From NCBI GenBank assembly GCA_032433595.1, contig JASWJB010000188.1, forward strand, positions 1-64,000: DNA of 64,000 nucleotides. The letters run 5' to 3'. The stretch's first letter is position 1. Every line of letters starts with the position of its first letter. Source of the DNA: Conoideocrella luteorostrata. Taxonomy: Eukaryota; Ascomycota; Sordariomycetes; Hypocreales; Clavicipitaceae. The notes under the pieces were generated by a model, which was not told the origin of the DNA, searched no databases, and saw only the letters and a list, made by a program, of their open reading frames with translations. Of the stretch, positions 1 to 12,462 are shown one piece after another. The position numbers and the translations under genes are program-made.

Positions 1-1290
1 GGGGGGGAACAGGATGCGGCAAACAAAACACTCGGCTTTGCTGCTTTGTTTGCTCTTTCCGCTTTCCTGTTTGCTGTTTGCTGCTCCCCACGAGGACGGC
101 CACAGTCGTAGTGAGCGTCATGGCCGTAGCCATTCTCCAACCCTCTGCCTTGATACCGTAGCTACCTTTAGATTTAAAGCTCATTGAGCAGATGAAGAGG
201 GACCGTCATCTGATCCGAGCCTTCTGCATTGTTCGAACCGATCAGCAGAAAGGCCAAGTTCGATTGCCGGGGCACTGGTGCAGGTGCAGACAGGAAGCAG
301 GAACGGAAGCAACGAATGCATGCTTGCTGCAACAGACCTTGTACGTGCGTCAAACCGATCGTGGAGGTGCCACACCAGTTGATGCAGTTGATGCATCTTG
401 ATGCATTTTGATGCATTTTGATGCACTTTGATGCACTTTGATGTACCTTGATGTGACCCACGTTTTTCACCCTCCTGTCACTACAATCCTAGTAAGATTC
501 TGCCTACTCCGTACCCTTGGAATACCTTGGTTACTTCTTTCACCATCTGAACCGCCAAGCCTCGCCGTCTCCCCGTCAGCAAGATCCTGGCGAGACAGAC
601 ATCGTCTACTCCTGTCCAAGTCGCTTGCTCTATTCTCGGGCGGGAGGAAGCCATTTTTTGCCCTGCCATCATCCTATTAACGCCAACTAGTAACAAGGAG
701 CCTGCTCCTCCCCCGCGGCTTAGCCCGTTCGTTGCCAGTCGCCCGCCACCCATCCTTCCTTTTGCCTCTTTGAGGAAAGGAACTAGCACTGAGACGACGA
801 ACGATCCGCGCGAGCTCTCGATCCGTCCCTGGCATTCTCCAATCACAAGCTGCCTTGATAATCTCCCCAGACCGGCCGTGCGCCCGCCCACCCTTCGTCC
901 GTTCCGTCCTATTGTGCCGCCGCGCTTAGCTGCTTCGACATCGACGCACCTCCTCCCGCCTTCGTGCCCTTTCGGTGTCCCAACTTCGTCCAACTGATCC
1001 CTCGGTCAGGCCAGCGTCTTTGCGCCTATACATAGGTTTATGGTCCTCGACTACATGATTGAGATGATGCCCGATTGCACACAACCAACCCATCCAGAAC
1101 GCGTCGATTGTCAAATGCCAACTGCAGGCTCCATCCGCACCGTACCGCAGCAAATACGTCCCCGTCCGTTCTCGCGAAGCCCGCTGTCTCCAGGTCATTG
1201 AGTTGAGCACCATCCGACTGGGGACGTCAACACCGAGACCTCGCCTTTCTAGGCGCCCCTCGGCGCCCTTGTGCGTGACGCCCATCAATC
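1..1290. other. 5' flank of the CNL1-like gene, no gene supported
   Basis: About 1.3 kb ahead of the first gene. Open frames here, including a 170-codon minus-strand one at 481-993, have no recognisable domain, and their composition looks like pyrimidine-rich leader. It holds a 10-bp tandem repeat (381-457), one exact TACTCCGTA at 505-513, and a small inverted repeat GCAAACAAA/TTTGTTTGC at 19-27 and 45-53. The stretch just upstream of 1291 is probably promoter and leader of the downstream gene. Confidence 0.6.
381..457. repeat. 10-bp tandem repeat, unit GATGCATTTT
   Basis: About seven head-to-tail copies of a 10-bp unit close to GATGCATTTT, degrading at the 3' end through GATGCACTTT and GATGTACCTT to GATGTGACCC. 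Period and copies are read directly from the sequence. It lies about 830 bp upstream of the CNL1-like start codon in non-coding DNA. Confidence 0.85.
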
Positions 1291-1827
1291 ATGGCGACAA
1301 ATGCTGTGCCGGACACACAACTCGGGCTCACTGCCGAGGAGATCCAACTGTTAAGGCAGGGACAGGCAGCACTAGCCAACGGCGGCGGAGGGTCAACCAG
1401 CTCTCGCGCAGCCAGCAGGGCGAGTAGCCAAGGTCTGCTACTTCTAGACAGCTCATCTCTCGCCGCTCTAGGGAGATACTTTGACCGGCTCATGTCGAAC
1501 ATCGAGCAAAACATACGTTATCTGAGCGAGCAGGCGCAAATGTTTACCCAGGTGCAGTATGATCGTGCTGGAAACATCATCGATGGTGCCGATGCCGAGA
1601 TTGCGAGATACACCGGCATCCTGCGACAACTCGACGAGCTGGAAGTGGACTTTGACCGAATAGCTCACATCAAGGATATTGTGAAGGGTTATCGATCGAG
1701 GGTTGAAGAACTAGAAAGAGATTTGGAAACAAGCGGGTCTTCAAGTCGACACAGCAAGCACTCGTCGCACAAGCACTCTCACTCGCATTCTCACCGGCAT
1801 GGATCATCACACAAGCACAAGCGCTGA
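1291..1827 (+). CDS. Small coiled-coil protein, probable BLOC-1 subunit CNL1-like
   Basis: Intronless gene encoding 178 residues. Residues 1-50 are a Ser/Gly/Ala-rich lead. Residues about 55-145 form a predicted helical region with heptad-like spacing, containing GRYFDRLMSNIEQNIRYLSE and ending IKDIVKGYRSRVEELERDLE. The C-terminus is a His/Ser/Lys-rich tail with repeated HSH and HKH. The helical core resembles the fungal cappuccino/CNL1 subunit of BLOC-1, which acts in endosome and lysosome-like organelle maturation. That assignment rests on remembered similarity and is moderate only. The basic His-rich tail is unusual and could bind metal. The ATG at 1291 is the first in frame and is followed by an uninterrupted frame to TGA. 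The next gene (NIMA) converges from the other side. Confidence 0.6.
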   Translation: MATNAVPDTQLGLTAEEIQLLRQGQAALANGGGGSTSSRAASRASSQGLLLLDSSSLAALGRYFDRLMSNIEQNIRYLSEQAQMFTQVQYDRAGNIIDGADAEIARYTGILRQLDELEVDFDRIAHIKDIVKGYRSRVEELERDLETSGSSSRHSKHSSHKHSHSHSHRHGSSHKHKR

Positions 1828-4143
1828 AAACCCGAAATTTCCGCTTTCCAACGTCTAAGTCGTTCCATTCGTGTCCACAAGAAAGCCCCGTGTGGCCCTT
1901 GGGCTGCCACGTAGGCGTGCAAACAAGGGATAGAATGGCTCGTCAACAAAAAAAAAAACTTTATAACACCAGGCTGCAAAGCTACTAGGCACACTGGACT
2001 AGGCCACATACACCACTCACCTCCCTTACCGAGGGCCCAAGTTAATTCTTTCCCCAAAAAATGTCGTATTATGTTTGCGGTATATCGAGATGGAACTGTA
2101 CGAGAATGGTTAACCAGGCTACGATTTTGAAAATGGATTGGATGTCTCAAAAAGATTGGAGGAATCGCAGCCTCACGGCTAAGCAAAGACAGGGACTAGG
2201 CCTCACGGCATCATTGACTCGTTCTGGCGTTTATCATGTTTGTGGTTTTTTTTTTTTTTTTCTTTATCCCTCTCTACTCCGGCACGCCGCACTGTGGCAC
2301 ACACCTTCAATCCCAACCATTGTGCGGACCATGTTGATTTCACTTTTTGGGGGATTACTAAAGCATTTTGCTTTTCCCATTCAATTGTCTCTTACCTGTT
2401 TCGGAACTCCACAGGTCACACACATCGTTGCGGGCAGAAACCATCTCACTCATAATTTTTTAATGTCTTTTTCGGGGTGGGCTCTTTTCAGTCTGTCTCA
2501 CTCAACAGAACTGTAATACCTGTGCAGAGTACGAAATCTGTCGGAGTTTTTTTTTTTTGCTTTCTTTTCTTTCTTTTCTTGTCTTTTCAATTCAATTCAT
2601 TTCATTTTTCTTTTACTTATTTATTCCCAAGGAGAACTATGTATGATTTATATATATATACCCAGGCTAACATAAAGAAACACAATCGCGAGATTTTCTT
2701 CCTCCTGTTTTTCTTTGGTTATCGGGCCCCCATTGGGTCAGGCTCACGGCGTTGGGCAGGAATTTAACGACGCCATTTTGGCCATGAGGGGGAGACGAGA
2801 CAAGTGAGTGGAGGTGGTAACTAACCACGGGATGAGATATGATGTGATGGGATTGGTATGGGATAGGATGAGGAGGGGGGTGTCTAAGACGATGTAAGAC
2901 GATGGGATGTACTCCGTACTACATACAGACACGAAAATTACCCGACTGTTTCTTCAATGGACAAAAAAGAATGAAATGTCTCTCTGTTTTGTGCTTGTGC
3001 AAATTCGGTGTAAGCCGGGTATGTGGTTGGTCGAGCGTGCAGTGTGCATGCGCATTCATTTGTGTGCACTGCGCGCCGTCATTTCATTCCCCCTCACTTG
3101 GTTGGGTCGGGTAGCTTTGGGTTGGGTTGGGTTGGTCGGGCTCCTCTTGGGAGACAAGAGGTGAGCGAACCATTGAATCCGGATCCGCGACAGACGGCAA
3201 GGCAAGCAGCAGGGTGGACTCCGTACGTGGCTCATAATTACATAGCTGTTCAATGGCTGCGCTGGCTACTGTGTAGATTAGTTGGATTGGCCATGCCAGA
3301 CAGAGTCAATTGATCCAATGGGGTGAGGTGCAGTAATCCACGGCGCCTACACCCACGGCACAACTTGGGAAAGCTTTGCAGCATAACGTATAACCGCAAG
3401 ATTTTATCGAAAACAACTACAACCCCAACTGCCGAGTCTGTCTGTCCAGCCACATGCATCCAGTTTGCCATTATACACACGCCATGAACGAGGCATAGGT
3501 CAAAGATAATACAATCATTCACGGCCGTGCCAACACGGAATACATACATCCCGTCCGGTGTACATGACGCCCATCCATCCATTGCTCCTGCTCCGTGCCT
3601 CTGGCATCGCTATCCAAGCTGGACTTCGAAACCGACCGAAGCTTCCACGGAAGAAAACAAAGAAAAACTCGACAGGACAACAGTTTCATCCTGATGCTCG
3701 AAATTTATCCAAAACGAAAAAAAAAAAAATGCACCTAAAACGCCGTGACATGCCATGGTTATCGTTACCACCCTCCTACCCCATTATAGAGGGTATTTAT
3801 CTCCCATGTCGCTTATGATCCTTCCCTTCCCCCCTCCCCAGTATGAAAGTTCTCCTTGCTCCAGTCTATCCAGCCTCGGCTCGACATCCTCCAATGCGCA
3901 ATGGAAACAAGAAGAGAAGAAATGTGCGTCCAGGAAATGGGGGAAAAAGAAAAGACAATGAATGTAGAAAACAGATGAAATACAGCCTTGTCATGCGTCA
4001 CACGGCATATGGTTCCATATCCGTGGTAATTCTCTTGTAATTTTGAATGATTGATTTTGGTCCCTCGTTCGTTGGTGCCCTTGCCAGGAATTTGTTTGAA
4101 CGTGCCACGGTCGCGGCCGGCGTCACCGCAACAGCAACGAATC
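1828..4143. other. Convergent intergenic region, no gene supported
   Basis: About 2.3 kb between the 3' ends of the CNL1-like and NIMA genes, so it should hold both 3' UTRs. It contains poly(T) runs (2246-2261 and near 2550), T-rich stretches, one exact TACTCCGTA at 2910-2918 and a partial copy at 3218-3225. Open frames here are short and of low complexity; none looks like a protein. Confidence 0.6.
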
Positions 4144-6471
4144 CTAAGCGTTGACGATGCGCTTTTGCCTTACGAGAAATGGACTCGGCATTTCGTCCCG
4201 CTCTGGATCCCAAATGGCAACAGGGTCGCCTCCGCTGCCGCTGCTACTGCTGCTACCACTCCCGCCACTTACTCGTCGCTCCCCGGCGACTCTGTCTTTG
4301 AATGCTACACGCTTAGGGCTCGCATTCTCAACTGCACCACCAGCGGCACTCAATGGCCGCCCTCCAGCTCGAGCCTGTTGCAGCTCCACAAGCGTTCTAC
4401 CCTTGATGTTATTCTTAGCTACCATCTTGTTCATGCCATCGTTGCCGTTGTCTTTCTTCACGGAGTGCTTGCGTGTTAAACCGCCCGTGTTTGGATCCGT
4501 CTGCAGGCTCGTCATTGACGGAATTTTGCTGATCTGCCGTGTAGGCGACCGAGGTCTCATTTCAGCTTGCGCAGAAATAGTGGCCTTGGAAACTAGCCCG
4601 CCATTGGATGCCTGAGGTCGTAGCCGGTTGATAGGGCACGACTTTTGGGACGTAAGTACGGGCCGGTTCTTGGAAGTGAAAGGATTCTTTGCGGACCGAA
4701 CGTTTCTCGTTGGAGAAGGCACAATGTCCTCGTCGTCAGATTCAATCGACAATGGTTCACGAAGGTCCCATCTGGGGTCTGCGGGGACTCTGTTTGCATT
4801 CGCGGCGAAAATGTTACCAGTATGAGTGGTGGGAGCCTTCGTCGCACCGTTTCGACGGGGGGAGAGTGAAAGGTTCGCAATGGCCATAGGGCTAGGTGAC
4901 ACCATTTCGATATCCATGGGAGTGCCGGCCTGGCCCGCAAACATCGTCTGTGCCCGTCCAAACGGCGTACGAGCAGCTCGCTTGTGCTCCTTAGACACAT
5001 CCGGGCTCTCGTGAGAGTATTCGGTAGGGCCTGTAACAGAAGGAAATGCATCGCCGCTGACTTCAGTGACAGGAGGTTGAGGATGGCTCGACCTTTCCAC
5101 AGCCGCCTCATGCTCATCCGAGGACATAGCATCTGGCTTCGCATAACCAATCATCTTGTGTCGTTGTAGCTCAGCCTCCACTCGCACCTTGATCTCCTCC
5201 TCGAATTGCCTTTGTAGCCGTTCTATTTCGATGTTGGTGAGGCGGTCAATTTCGAGGCGTGCCTTCACTTCCCATTCCCTTCGGAGAGAACAATCTATTT
5301 CTTCCCGAAACATCTCTCTCTCTCTGTCAAGGTTTGCCAGTCTGTCATTAAGCTCCTTCTCCCTCTTACGGAGAAAGTCCTCCCTAGACCGCAAAGACTT
5401 ATTCAAGTCGACCACTTCTTTCTCCTTGCGCATCAACTTGACGACTGGCAAGTTGAGCAACTGTACTGTATCTGGTCGTCTATCTGGATTGACCTTGAGG
5501 CAGTCTCGGATAACTTGATTCAGCTCGGGCGAGTACATTTCGGGCAACTTGGCCACCCTGCCTTCCTTGATTCTTTGAACCAATTGACAATGGGTCTTGG
5601 CGTTGAACGGAGGTTCCCTCGTACAGAGTTCGTAGATGATACATCCGAGTGACCAGATATCGGACTTGAGCGTGTATTTTTCGGCAGCACAGATCTCGGG
5701 CGACATGTAGAAGGGTGTACCGACGTATGTGGATGCAAAATCTTGGGATTTGATCATCTTTGACAGACCAAAGTCTCCAAGTTTAACTGAGTTGTCCTCT
5801 CCAAGAAAGACTGTCTTCGATGTCAGCGCCAGAACAGAACAATGCGGAATTACAAAGCACGCGATCATACCATTTTCCGGCTTCAGATCTCTATGAAGAA
5901 TTGTCATAGCACCGGCTGGCACCTTTGGCGTGCCATTAGCACTCCCTTGCGTTAATCCCAAAGCATTAGCACCAGCCTCCGGAGGATCAACGCCATAGTG
6001 ACACCGGTACAGCGCCATGACGAGCTGGCTGAAAATGCTCCAAACAAAGCTCTCCTGCGCGCTCTGCCCCTTGTGATGAAGGTCTTTGATCACTCGTCCT
6101 AGATCGCCATTGCCGCAGTACTCCATGTACAGGTGAAGATCCTGACTGGCCTTGAGATGTTCACGGTGGTAATACGCAACGATGTTGGGATGTCGCAAGT
6201 GAGAAAGAATCTGAAATTCGGCGTGGAGCTGCTCCCGTTCTTTTTGCGACATGCGAAGGTACGAGATTTCTTTGCGGCACATGATGAAGCCGTCCGTCTT
6301 GCGGCGAACTTTACGGATAACCCCGAAGGAGCCATGACCTATAGAAGGAGCAAAGTGCCCCAGCCATCAGCAAAAGCACATTGATGCTGATACGTGGACG
6401 AGTAACTCAAAGAAAGAAGAGGCTAACGTACCGATCTTCTCCAGCGTATCGTACTTGTCTTCTGACGACAT
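4144..6471 (-). CDS. nimA: G2-specific protein kinase NIMA (Nim1)
   Basis: Three exons: 6471-6432, 6338-5871 and 5810-4144, giving 724 residues. The start ATG at 6471 opens MSSEDKYDTLEKIG, and the first splice completes the glycine loop GHGSFGVIRKV. Other kinase landmarks are Lys36 (CRKE), HRDLKPEN with catalytic Asp164, DFG at 182-184 and the activation-segment GTPFYMSPE. A long charged coiled coil (RSREDFLRKREKELNDRL onward) follows the kinase domain. After it comes a Ser/Pro-rich tail with many SP/TP sites, typical of NIMA. NIMA promotes mitotic entry, and the tail normally controls its turnover. The second intron (5811-5870) is 60 nt and stopless, and lies directly after KPEN. The insert before HRDLKPEN (YGVDPPEAG...) is normal for fungal NIMA. 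Identification is secure. Confidence 0.95.
5811..5870 (-). other. Stopless 60-nt intron in the NIMA kinase domain
   Basis: Donor GTATGA follows codon N169 plus one base; branch-like CTGAC and acceptor ACAG precede VFLGEDNSVKLGDFG. The intron is a multiple of three with no stop, so the reading frame runs straight through it and an automatic ORF caller would include it. Removal restores the family sequence KPENVFLGED. Confidence 0.85.
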
Positions 6472-7333
6472 GGTGAAATGATGCTGTTTCAAGCCAGCGC
6501 CAAGGTCAATCCCAAATAGTCGTGTATCCAGTAACCCATAAACGCTATTGTATCTGCGCCGCTCTGTCTGGAGTAAAACAAGAGCTAATCGGAAGGGCTA
6601 CTGGATCGAAACGCGCACGAAGCAGAAGGAGGAAACAAGCAAAAGAAAGGATAATAAAAATTAGAACCTGCTTTGGTTAGTAGCGAAGACTGTTGTCGAT
6701 GATGTTTGCAGAAAAGGCTGCGCGGGTATCATGGGGAGGAAAGGAAGAGGGTGTTTTTTTTTCCTCGGCGTCCCATGCAGTTTAGAAACCAGGACTCTGT
6801 GAACTGCAACTACAGGCAAACAGCAAACACAGGTTATCGGGCGCACTGAATAGCGTTGCCGTTTCACTGTAATTCGTTGTCCAGTATTCTGCAGGGCCGC
6901 CCATGGCCACTCATCCTTTGCAGACCAGGGTGCGCAATGACGGGGTGTAAACAGTCAGTGGCGCTGCCATAGCAACGGTCTGCGCAGGCGGCCCTCATCC
7001 CTATCGATACGGGGCCAGTGTCTCGATGCGCCACTGTGGCGCGTGCGAAGATGAGGGGACGCCACTCGGCTTAAAACCTGGCGGGCTGAGCAACCAATGA
7101 CATCGCTCCGGACTTAACAAAAAGATGAAGGGCATGGGTCTTCCTGCATGATGAACGAGACGGTAACTGCCAAGGTGGGACTGGATGATGCTCTCTTCCT
7201 TTTCTTTTCTTTTATCCCTCTGTATCAATTGTATTCTTGTTTTATTGTAAATCCAAACACGTATTTTTTGAATTGCGACTCGGCTCTCCGTTTGGAAGCT
7301 AAGCTACGTGCCACACAAATAAATTAGAAAATA
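6472..7333. promoter_or_regulatory. Divergent promoter region NIMA / ankyrin-BTB gene
   Basis: About 860 bp between two divergently transcribed genes, so it must contain both promoters. No gene is supported inside. There is an A/T-rich stretch just ahead of 7334. No specific factor site could be assigned with confidence. Confidence 0.5.
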
Positions 7334-9369
7334 ATGGTCTTACGCAAGCATGAGCTGGAGGGGAAGCTAGGTGAGGAGAGCGCCATGATCAAGAGCGGTG
7401 TCCTTCGGGATGAGAACCCCCTCGACCAAAGCGAGGAATTCGACCAGTTCTTAGTGGCCTGTCGGCATGGTGACCTACGTAAATGCCAGGAATCTATCAG
7501 CCGAGGCGTGAATATCAATGGCAAGGATCGATTCGACTACACACCTCTTATCATTGTGAGTGACTGCTGCCTACCCTGGAGGCTATCTTGACTAATTTTC
7601 TTATGATGTCTATACATATAGGCCAGTCTTTGTGGACACTACGAGCTAGTCCAGCTGTTATTAGAATCCGGTATGAATTTCTCCTCCCTTGACTTGCAGG
7701 GTCAATCGAGTCGCTGAGCGGCAGATAAATAGGTGCGTTAGCAGAACGCAACACCTTTCAAGGAGAACGCTGCGTATACAATGCCCTGAACGATAGAATT
7801 CGCAATCTCCTTCTACAGTACGACTTTTCAAAGTCGTCAGACCCCTATGTATACTGGTCATCCCATATCTCGTCCCTCCTGAGCCGCACCACGCCGTGGA
7901 CCTCGGATATCAGCTTAATCTCCGAATCTCAGTCTTTCAACCTTCACAAATTCCTGCTTGCCTCGAGGACACCATACTTTCGTAGGAAACTCGAAGCACA
8001 GCCTGAAACAACATCATGGAATCTCGCGGCAAAGGTCCCCGTGGAGGCCATCCAGATTGTCTTGCGGTTTATCTATCTCGGGGATCTGCCGAAGGATCTC
8101 GTCCCTCCGGGCAGTTCCCTATCAGAGGAGGAAGTCGCCAAGGGCTTGGATAAGATCAGCAAGCAACTTGAAGTCGAACACCTTTGGGAGGCAATAATGG
8201 CAGGAGGGGATCGTCGACTGGCTCGCCAGCGGTTTCAGGACGAGGAGGAACGAGCTCTCAAGCAGCTGGGTGATTTCTTCAAGTCCAATGTCCTGGGACA
8301 CAAGATGGTAGTTGATACAGATCGTGTCGAAGATATCAAGTGGAAGTATGATAACCCTGCATTTGCGGACGTACTCCTCAGAGCAGATGAAGCATACAAC
8401 AACGATGACGACGAACCAAACCACACACCTATACTCAACGGACAGGGCATCCCCATCGGCACATCCAGCGACCCTTCCAAAAAGCCACGCAAAACCGCCC
8501 TTTACCCCGTCCACAAAGCCATTCTCATCCGTAGTGAATATTTTGAGAAGATGTTCTCCGGCGAATTCGTCGAGGCCCAACGCACACAACACCTTCGTAT
8601 TGTCACCATGGACTTCCCTCCGCCAGTTCTGGAACTAGTCCTCACATTTCTCTACACGGAAAACACAGTCTGTCCGCTAGAACACGCATTAGACCTCTTA
8701 TATGCAGCAGACATGCTTTTCCTTGACACCTTGAAAAGCAAAGCCGCCCAGGCCATCAGCACTCTTGGCAGCGGAACCAGCAATGTCCTGGTTGACCGGA
8801 CGCACAAGCACGCCACAAGAACGGAGACTTCCCACCCACAACCGGAACAAGAAGAAATGGAACCTATTAACATTTTCGATGTTGTCCACGCGGCATGGGA
8901 CCTTCGGGTTCAGCGTCTCGAGGAGTTTTCGGCTCGATATCTGGCGTATAGATTAGAAGATTATATAGATGACTTAGATTTTCAGGATCTTATTCGGGAG
9001 AGTGCGGAGCGAATTCGTCATCGTGAGGAGACCGACACAATTGAGCTGCTGGACGATATTCGCTATTATTTATCGGAAAGGTTCAGGCTGCGGTTTGAGG
9101 CTGCAGGCTTGGATGAAATGATGATGGGGGACGACGGGGAGATAAATGCGGAGGCGGCTGCTGCGTTGGCCGAGACGAGTGATGGGCTCGTGAATCGGCA
9201 GGGCAAGGAACGCATGAAAGAGAGTGAAGCTGGCAAGGGGGCTGGAGATGCCGTGAAGACTCTGGATGGAGAGACGGCAGAGGATGAGTTTGATTCAGAT
9301 GCGATAAATTATCAGATTCTGCTGGGAAAGATTGATGTCATGCTGGAGAGGTTGAAATTGGATGCATAG
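7334..9369 (+). CDS. Ankyrin-repeat and double BTB/POZ protein (Btb3-like)
   Basis: Exons 7334-7555, 7622-7670 and 7733-9369 encode 635 residues. The N-terminal part spells ankyrin repeats (FDQFLVACRHGDLRKC, GVNINGKDRFDYTPL, ASLCGHYELVQLLLESGA), and the two short introns fall inside this module. Two BTB-like modules follow: one near residues 115-200 (SFNLHKFLLASRTPYFRRKL), and a longer one around 265-410 split by an acidic Asn/Asp-rich loop (ALYPVHKAILIRSEYFEKMFSG). A helical BACK-like part and an acidic tail end the protein. Proteins of this layout, such as S. pombe Btb3, act as substrate adaptors for cullin-3 ubiquitin ligases. That role is inferred from family only. The exon joins restore continuous ankyrin sequence, which supports the model. 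It converges on the choline kinase gene. Confidence 0.85.
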
Positions 9370-9603
9370 GCTATGACAGCATTTGTTAGACAAAGTGATG
9401 AAGAAGTGTTAGACTGGATATGGATGGTAACACACAGCGCTACAGCAAAATAGACTTGGCTCATTGTCAAAATTATTAGCGAACTTTTTCCTCTGCTCCT
9501 TTCGCCCGGGAAATTAAATCTGAGCGAGATCTGTCCATGTTCATCAGAGCTCGTTGCTATGTATGCGAAGGTATCCCATCCCGAATCATCATAACCAAAA
9601 TAC

Positions 9604-12095
9604 TCAGTAGTCTAAAACCTTCAACTGCATTCTCAGCTTCTCAGGCAGGTCTTCTCGCTTGGCCAAACCCATCTTTATGCAGTCGCCCCAGAAGAACATG
9701 GCACGGTCCTGAGCGTAGCTCAAATAGTTAAACTCGTCAGGTCCAATCTCTTGCTCTGCTTGAAGAGCGTCGGCCTCAGATGCAATTTCGTTATTGGCAT
9801 CAAGACCAGGAACCTTGGCTTGCACAATGCCCCAAGCAACCCACATAGCGCTGTTTGCTGGCCTCCATAGCCGTGTTTCTTCCATCAACTCACGCACTTG
9901 CACGTCGCTCTGCTCTTCTCGGGCATGCTCGGCCGCGCTCCAGCCACCTGGAGGGACACGCGCATCTAGCATGAAATCGACGATGGAGCTGCTGGAAGCG
10001 GTAGGGTTAAGCAACGGGGTTAAAGATCCGCTGTCCTGGGGATTAAGACGGGGTGTAGCGCTAGCTGCCGGGAATTGTGAGCGGTGATCAATGTAGGCTT
10101 TGATGAAACGTTTCTGCTCTTCGGGGGTTGGATATCGTTCGTGATTGCAGGCGTGAGACAAAACAGGGTCGTGGTAGTTGTATGTCCACTCAGTGAAGTG
10201 GTTGGCAAATTCTAAACCAGGCACATTGGCCGCAGCGTATTCAAAGTCGATGACAACCAGCTGCTTATGTTTGTTGGCTGCCTGCAGCAGTGGCGATTTT
10301 TCGTCATCTGGACGAATACGTAGGATATTTCCGTATTGAGTCTGCATCACACACAAAAAAAGAGAGAAATCAGTCCGATCTGTCATGGTCAAACAAATTC
10401 TGCCAAATTTCAACTTACGTCGTTGTGAGCAAATACCAAGCGCTCTTTGATCGTCTGCTTGGTCTTGTAGCAGTTCTCCAAGTGAGTTCGATATTTCATC
10501 ACCATGTCTCTGAATTGCGTCCATGGCACACCGCACACGTACCCATTTGCTTTCCACGCATGGACAACCGAGTCGTCCCTAGGTGCATCGGGATTTCCTT
10601 CCAATTGCTGATCCAAGAAGGTCGTGATTTTGGATACATTTGCCAGCCATTGGTCCCAATTCTTCCAGACGTTGGGTCCTCCTTCACGTTCAAGCGGAAG
10701 CAGATCAATCCCATCGTGGAGCTCACGCATTCGCTTGGCAATCGATTTCGATGTGTCTGGTTCGCGCAAGTGTGCCGGCGTTAGTGTAATGGCGTTGAAG
10801 AACTGCTCAAACCGGCCATTCCGGAAGGTTCCCAACAGTCGCGGCCCAATCTTCTTTCGGGCAAGACGTTGCAGAACCTTCAACTCGTTCTCACGGTCGA
10901 TGAGGTGTTCCACCTGAGGCCCGTATATGCGGAGGAGCACTTTGGGTGGTGGCTTTTTGCCTTGGACATCCGCCAAGTCCTTTGGCGGAGTCACCACGTA
11001 AACTGCATTCGTTAATGCGCCGCTTAGTCGCTCGACGTTGACGGTGTCACCACTTCCGAGAGCAATACGACGCCATCCCTTGAGCTTCAGCGTATGGGCG
11101 ATACGAATGATCTCATTTTTGAATGTAAGCCAAGAGTCGTTCTCCTTATCCACCGCACCGCCCGATAAATCCTCCGTGCTGGCAGCCCCCCCAGTGTAGC
11201 TGAGGGTCTTGGAATTGTCCAGCCATGCGTCGCAACTGGGCACAATGGCATCGCCATCAGCGTATTCTGTGTCGGATGAAGCAGCACGGCTTAAGGTTGG
11301 TTTGGAGTTGGTCCGTCGACGGCGAATGATCTTGGAAGGGTGTTGTGGAATAGAGCCCAAGCCTAGCGAGGCCAGGGAGTCTTGCAGAATATTTCCGAGT
11401 TTTTCGAAAGAAACGTCACTAGAGTGCGAATTCATGGAATCCGATCTCTCACGACCATGATCGGCAGAAGGAGCACGGTCTTGATCCGGAGGTGACTTGG
11501 ACTTGCGACGGTGGGATTTGGGCTTGCGAGCAGCCTTTTTTGCCTTTTCATGCTCCAACCAATCGGAAACCTGAGCCAGAAGTTTCTCAGCGTAGTACTG
11601 ATGACGGTGGGAATGATGATGGTGATGACCGGAAGAGAGGGCAGAGTCGTCATCTTGGCGCAGAGCTGGAGAGCCTTCGCTGATCGAGGTCCTGCCAGAG
11701 GCTGATCGGCCGCTCAGTCTGCGGCTAGGTCCCGCACGAAACGTCTTGGTGCATTGAGGCTCGTCTTCAAGTTCAGGCACGGGGTCTGCTATCTGCACAG
11801 CTGCACTTATGCGTAAGCCTACGTTCAACAAACATGCAGCCTTCGATTGCGACAATGAAGTCATGCTGGACTATGGAGCACCCATGAGCGATGTCTCAGC
11901 GCATGTCACCAGCGAATACAGCAAGGCTTTCACGTCGAACCACGAGCAACACACGCCTACAGGTTGAGCACATATAAGTAAATACGCACCTTTCAGAGTG
12001 CCACTTGCAGGAGGTGTTCTATCGCCATCAGCGTCAGACTTCAAGGCCGATCGCAGCGGCGCGGGGCCAGTAGTCGAGGAGCTGGCGTCGGACAT
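9604..12095 (-). CDS. Choline kinase
   Basis: Exons 12095-11990, 11800-10419 and 10341-9604 encode 741 residues. The first 260 or so residues are a low-complexity Ser/Lys/Arg/His-rich extension with a His cluster, common in filamentous fungi. The catalytic half carries the Brenner motif, which the second intron interrupts: AHND|TQYGNI with catalytic Asp496. The choline-kinase motif VIDFEYAAANVPGLEFANHF (Asp528, Glu530) follows. The enzyme phosphorylates choline with ATP, the first step of the CDP-choline branch of phosphatidylcholine synthesis; ethanolamine activity is possible in this family. It is cytosolic, with no membrane segment. Splices are supported by restored motifs: the first joins LKG to AVQIADPVPE. 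An (A)n(GAAA)n repeat lies about 330 bp upstream of the start. Confidence 0.92.
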
Positions 12096-12423
12096 GACGA
12101 ACCGAGTTCACAGTCCGAGCTCAGGCTGGCAAAGACGATGCACGGGGCGGATGTCCGGGTGAATTGGTAGCCGGATGAGGACCTGCGTCGTGGACGAGGA
12201 AGAGGAAGAGCAGAGATTACGAGAGAGAGCGGTAAGAAGGACAACGAAGGAGCTGTACGAGCCGCAATGCTGTGCGAGAATGTGGGTTCACAGTGAGTGA
12301 GTGGGCTGCGCTGCTCGCGGCCCAATGTGATGCTCCGTCGGTGGCGCAGATGGTGCAGGATCTCCAATAAAACTCCGATCGCGTAAACCGCGTGGGAGAA
12401 GGCCACGATGGTTCGTCGTACCC

Positions 12424-12462
12424 AAAAAAAAAAAAGAAAGAAAGAAAGAAAGAAAGAGAAAA
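12424..12462. repeat. Poly(A)/(GAAA)n microsatellite
   Basis: A run of about 12 A followed by about six GAAA units, read directly. It lies in the upstream region of the choline kinase gene, roughly 330-370 bp before the start codon. On the coding strand it reads as a (TTTC)n-poly(T) tract, a common kind of fungal promoter element. Confidence 0.85.
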
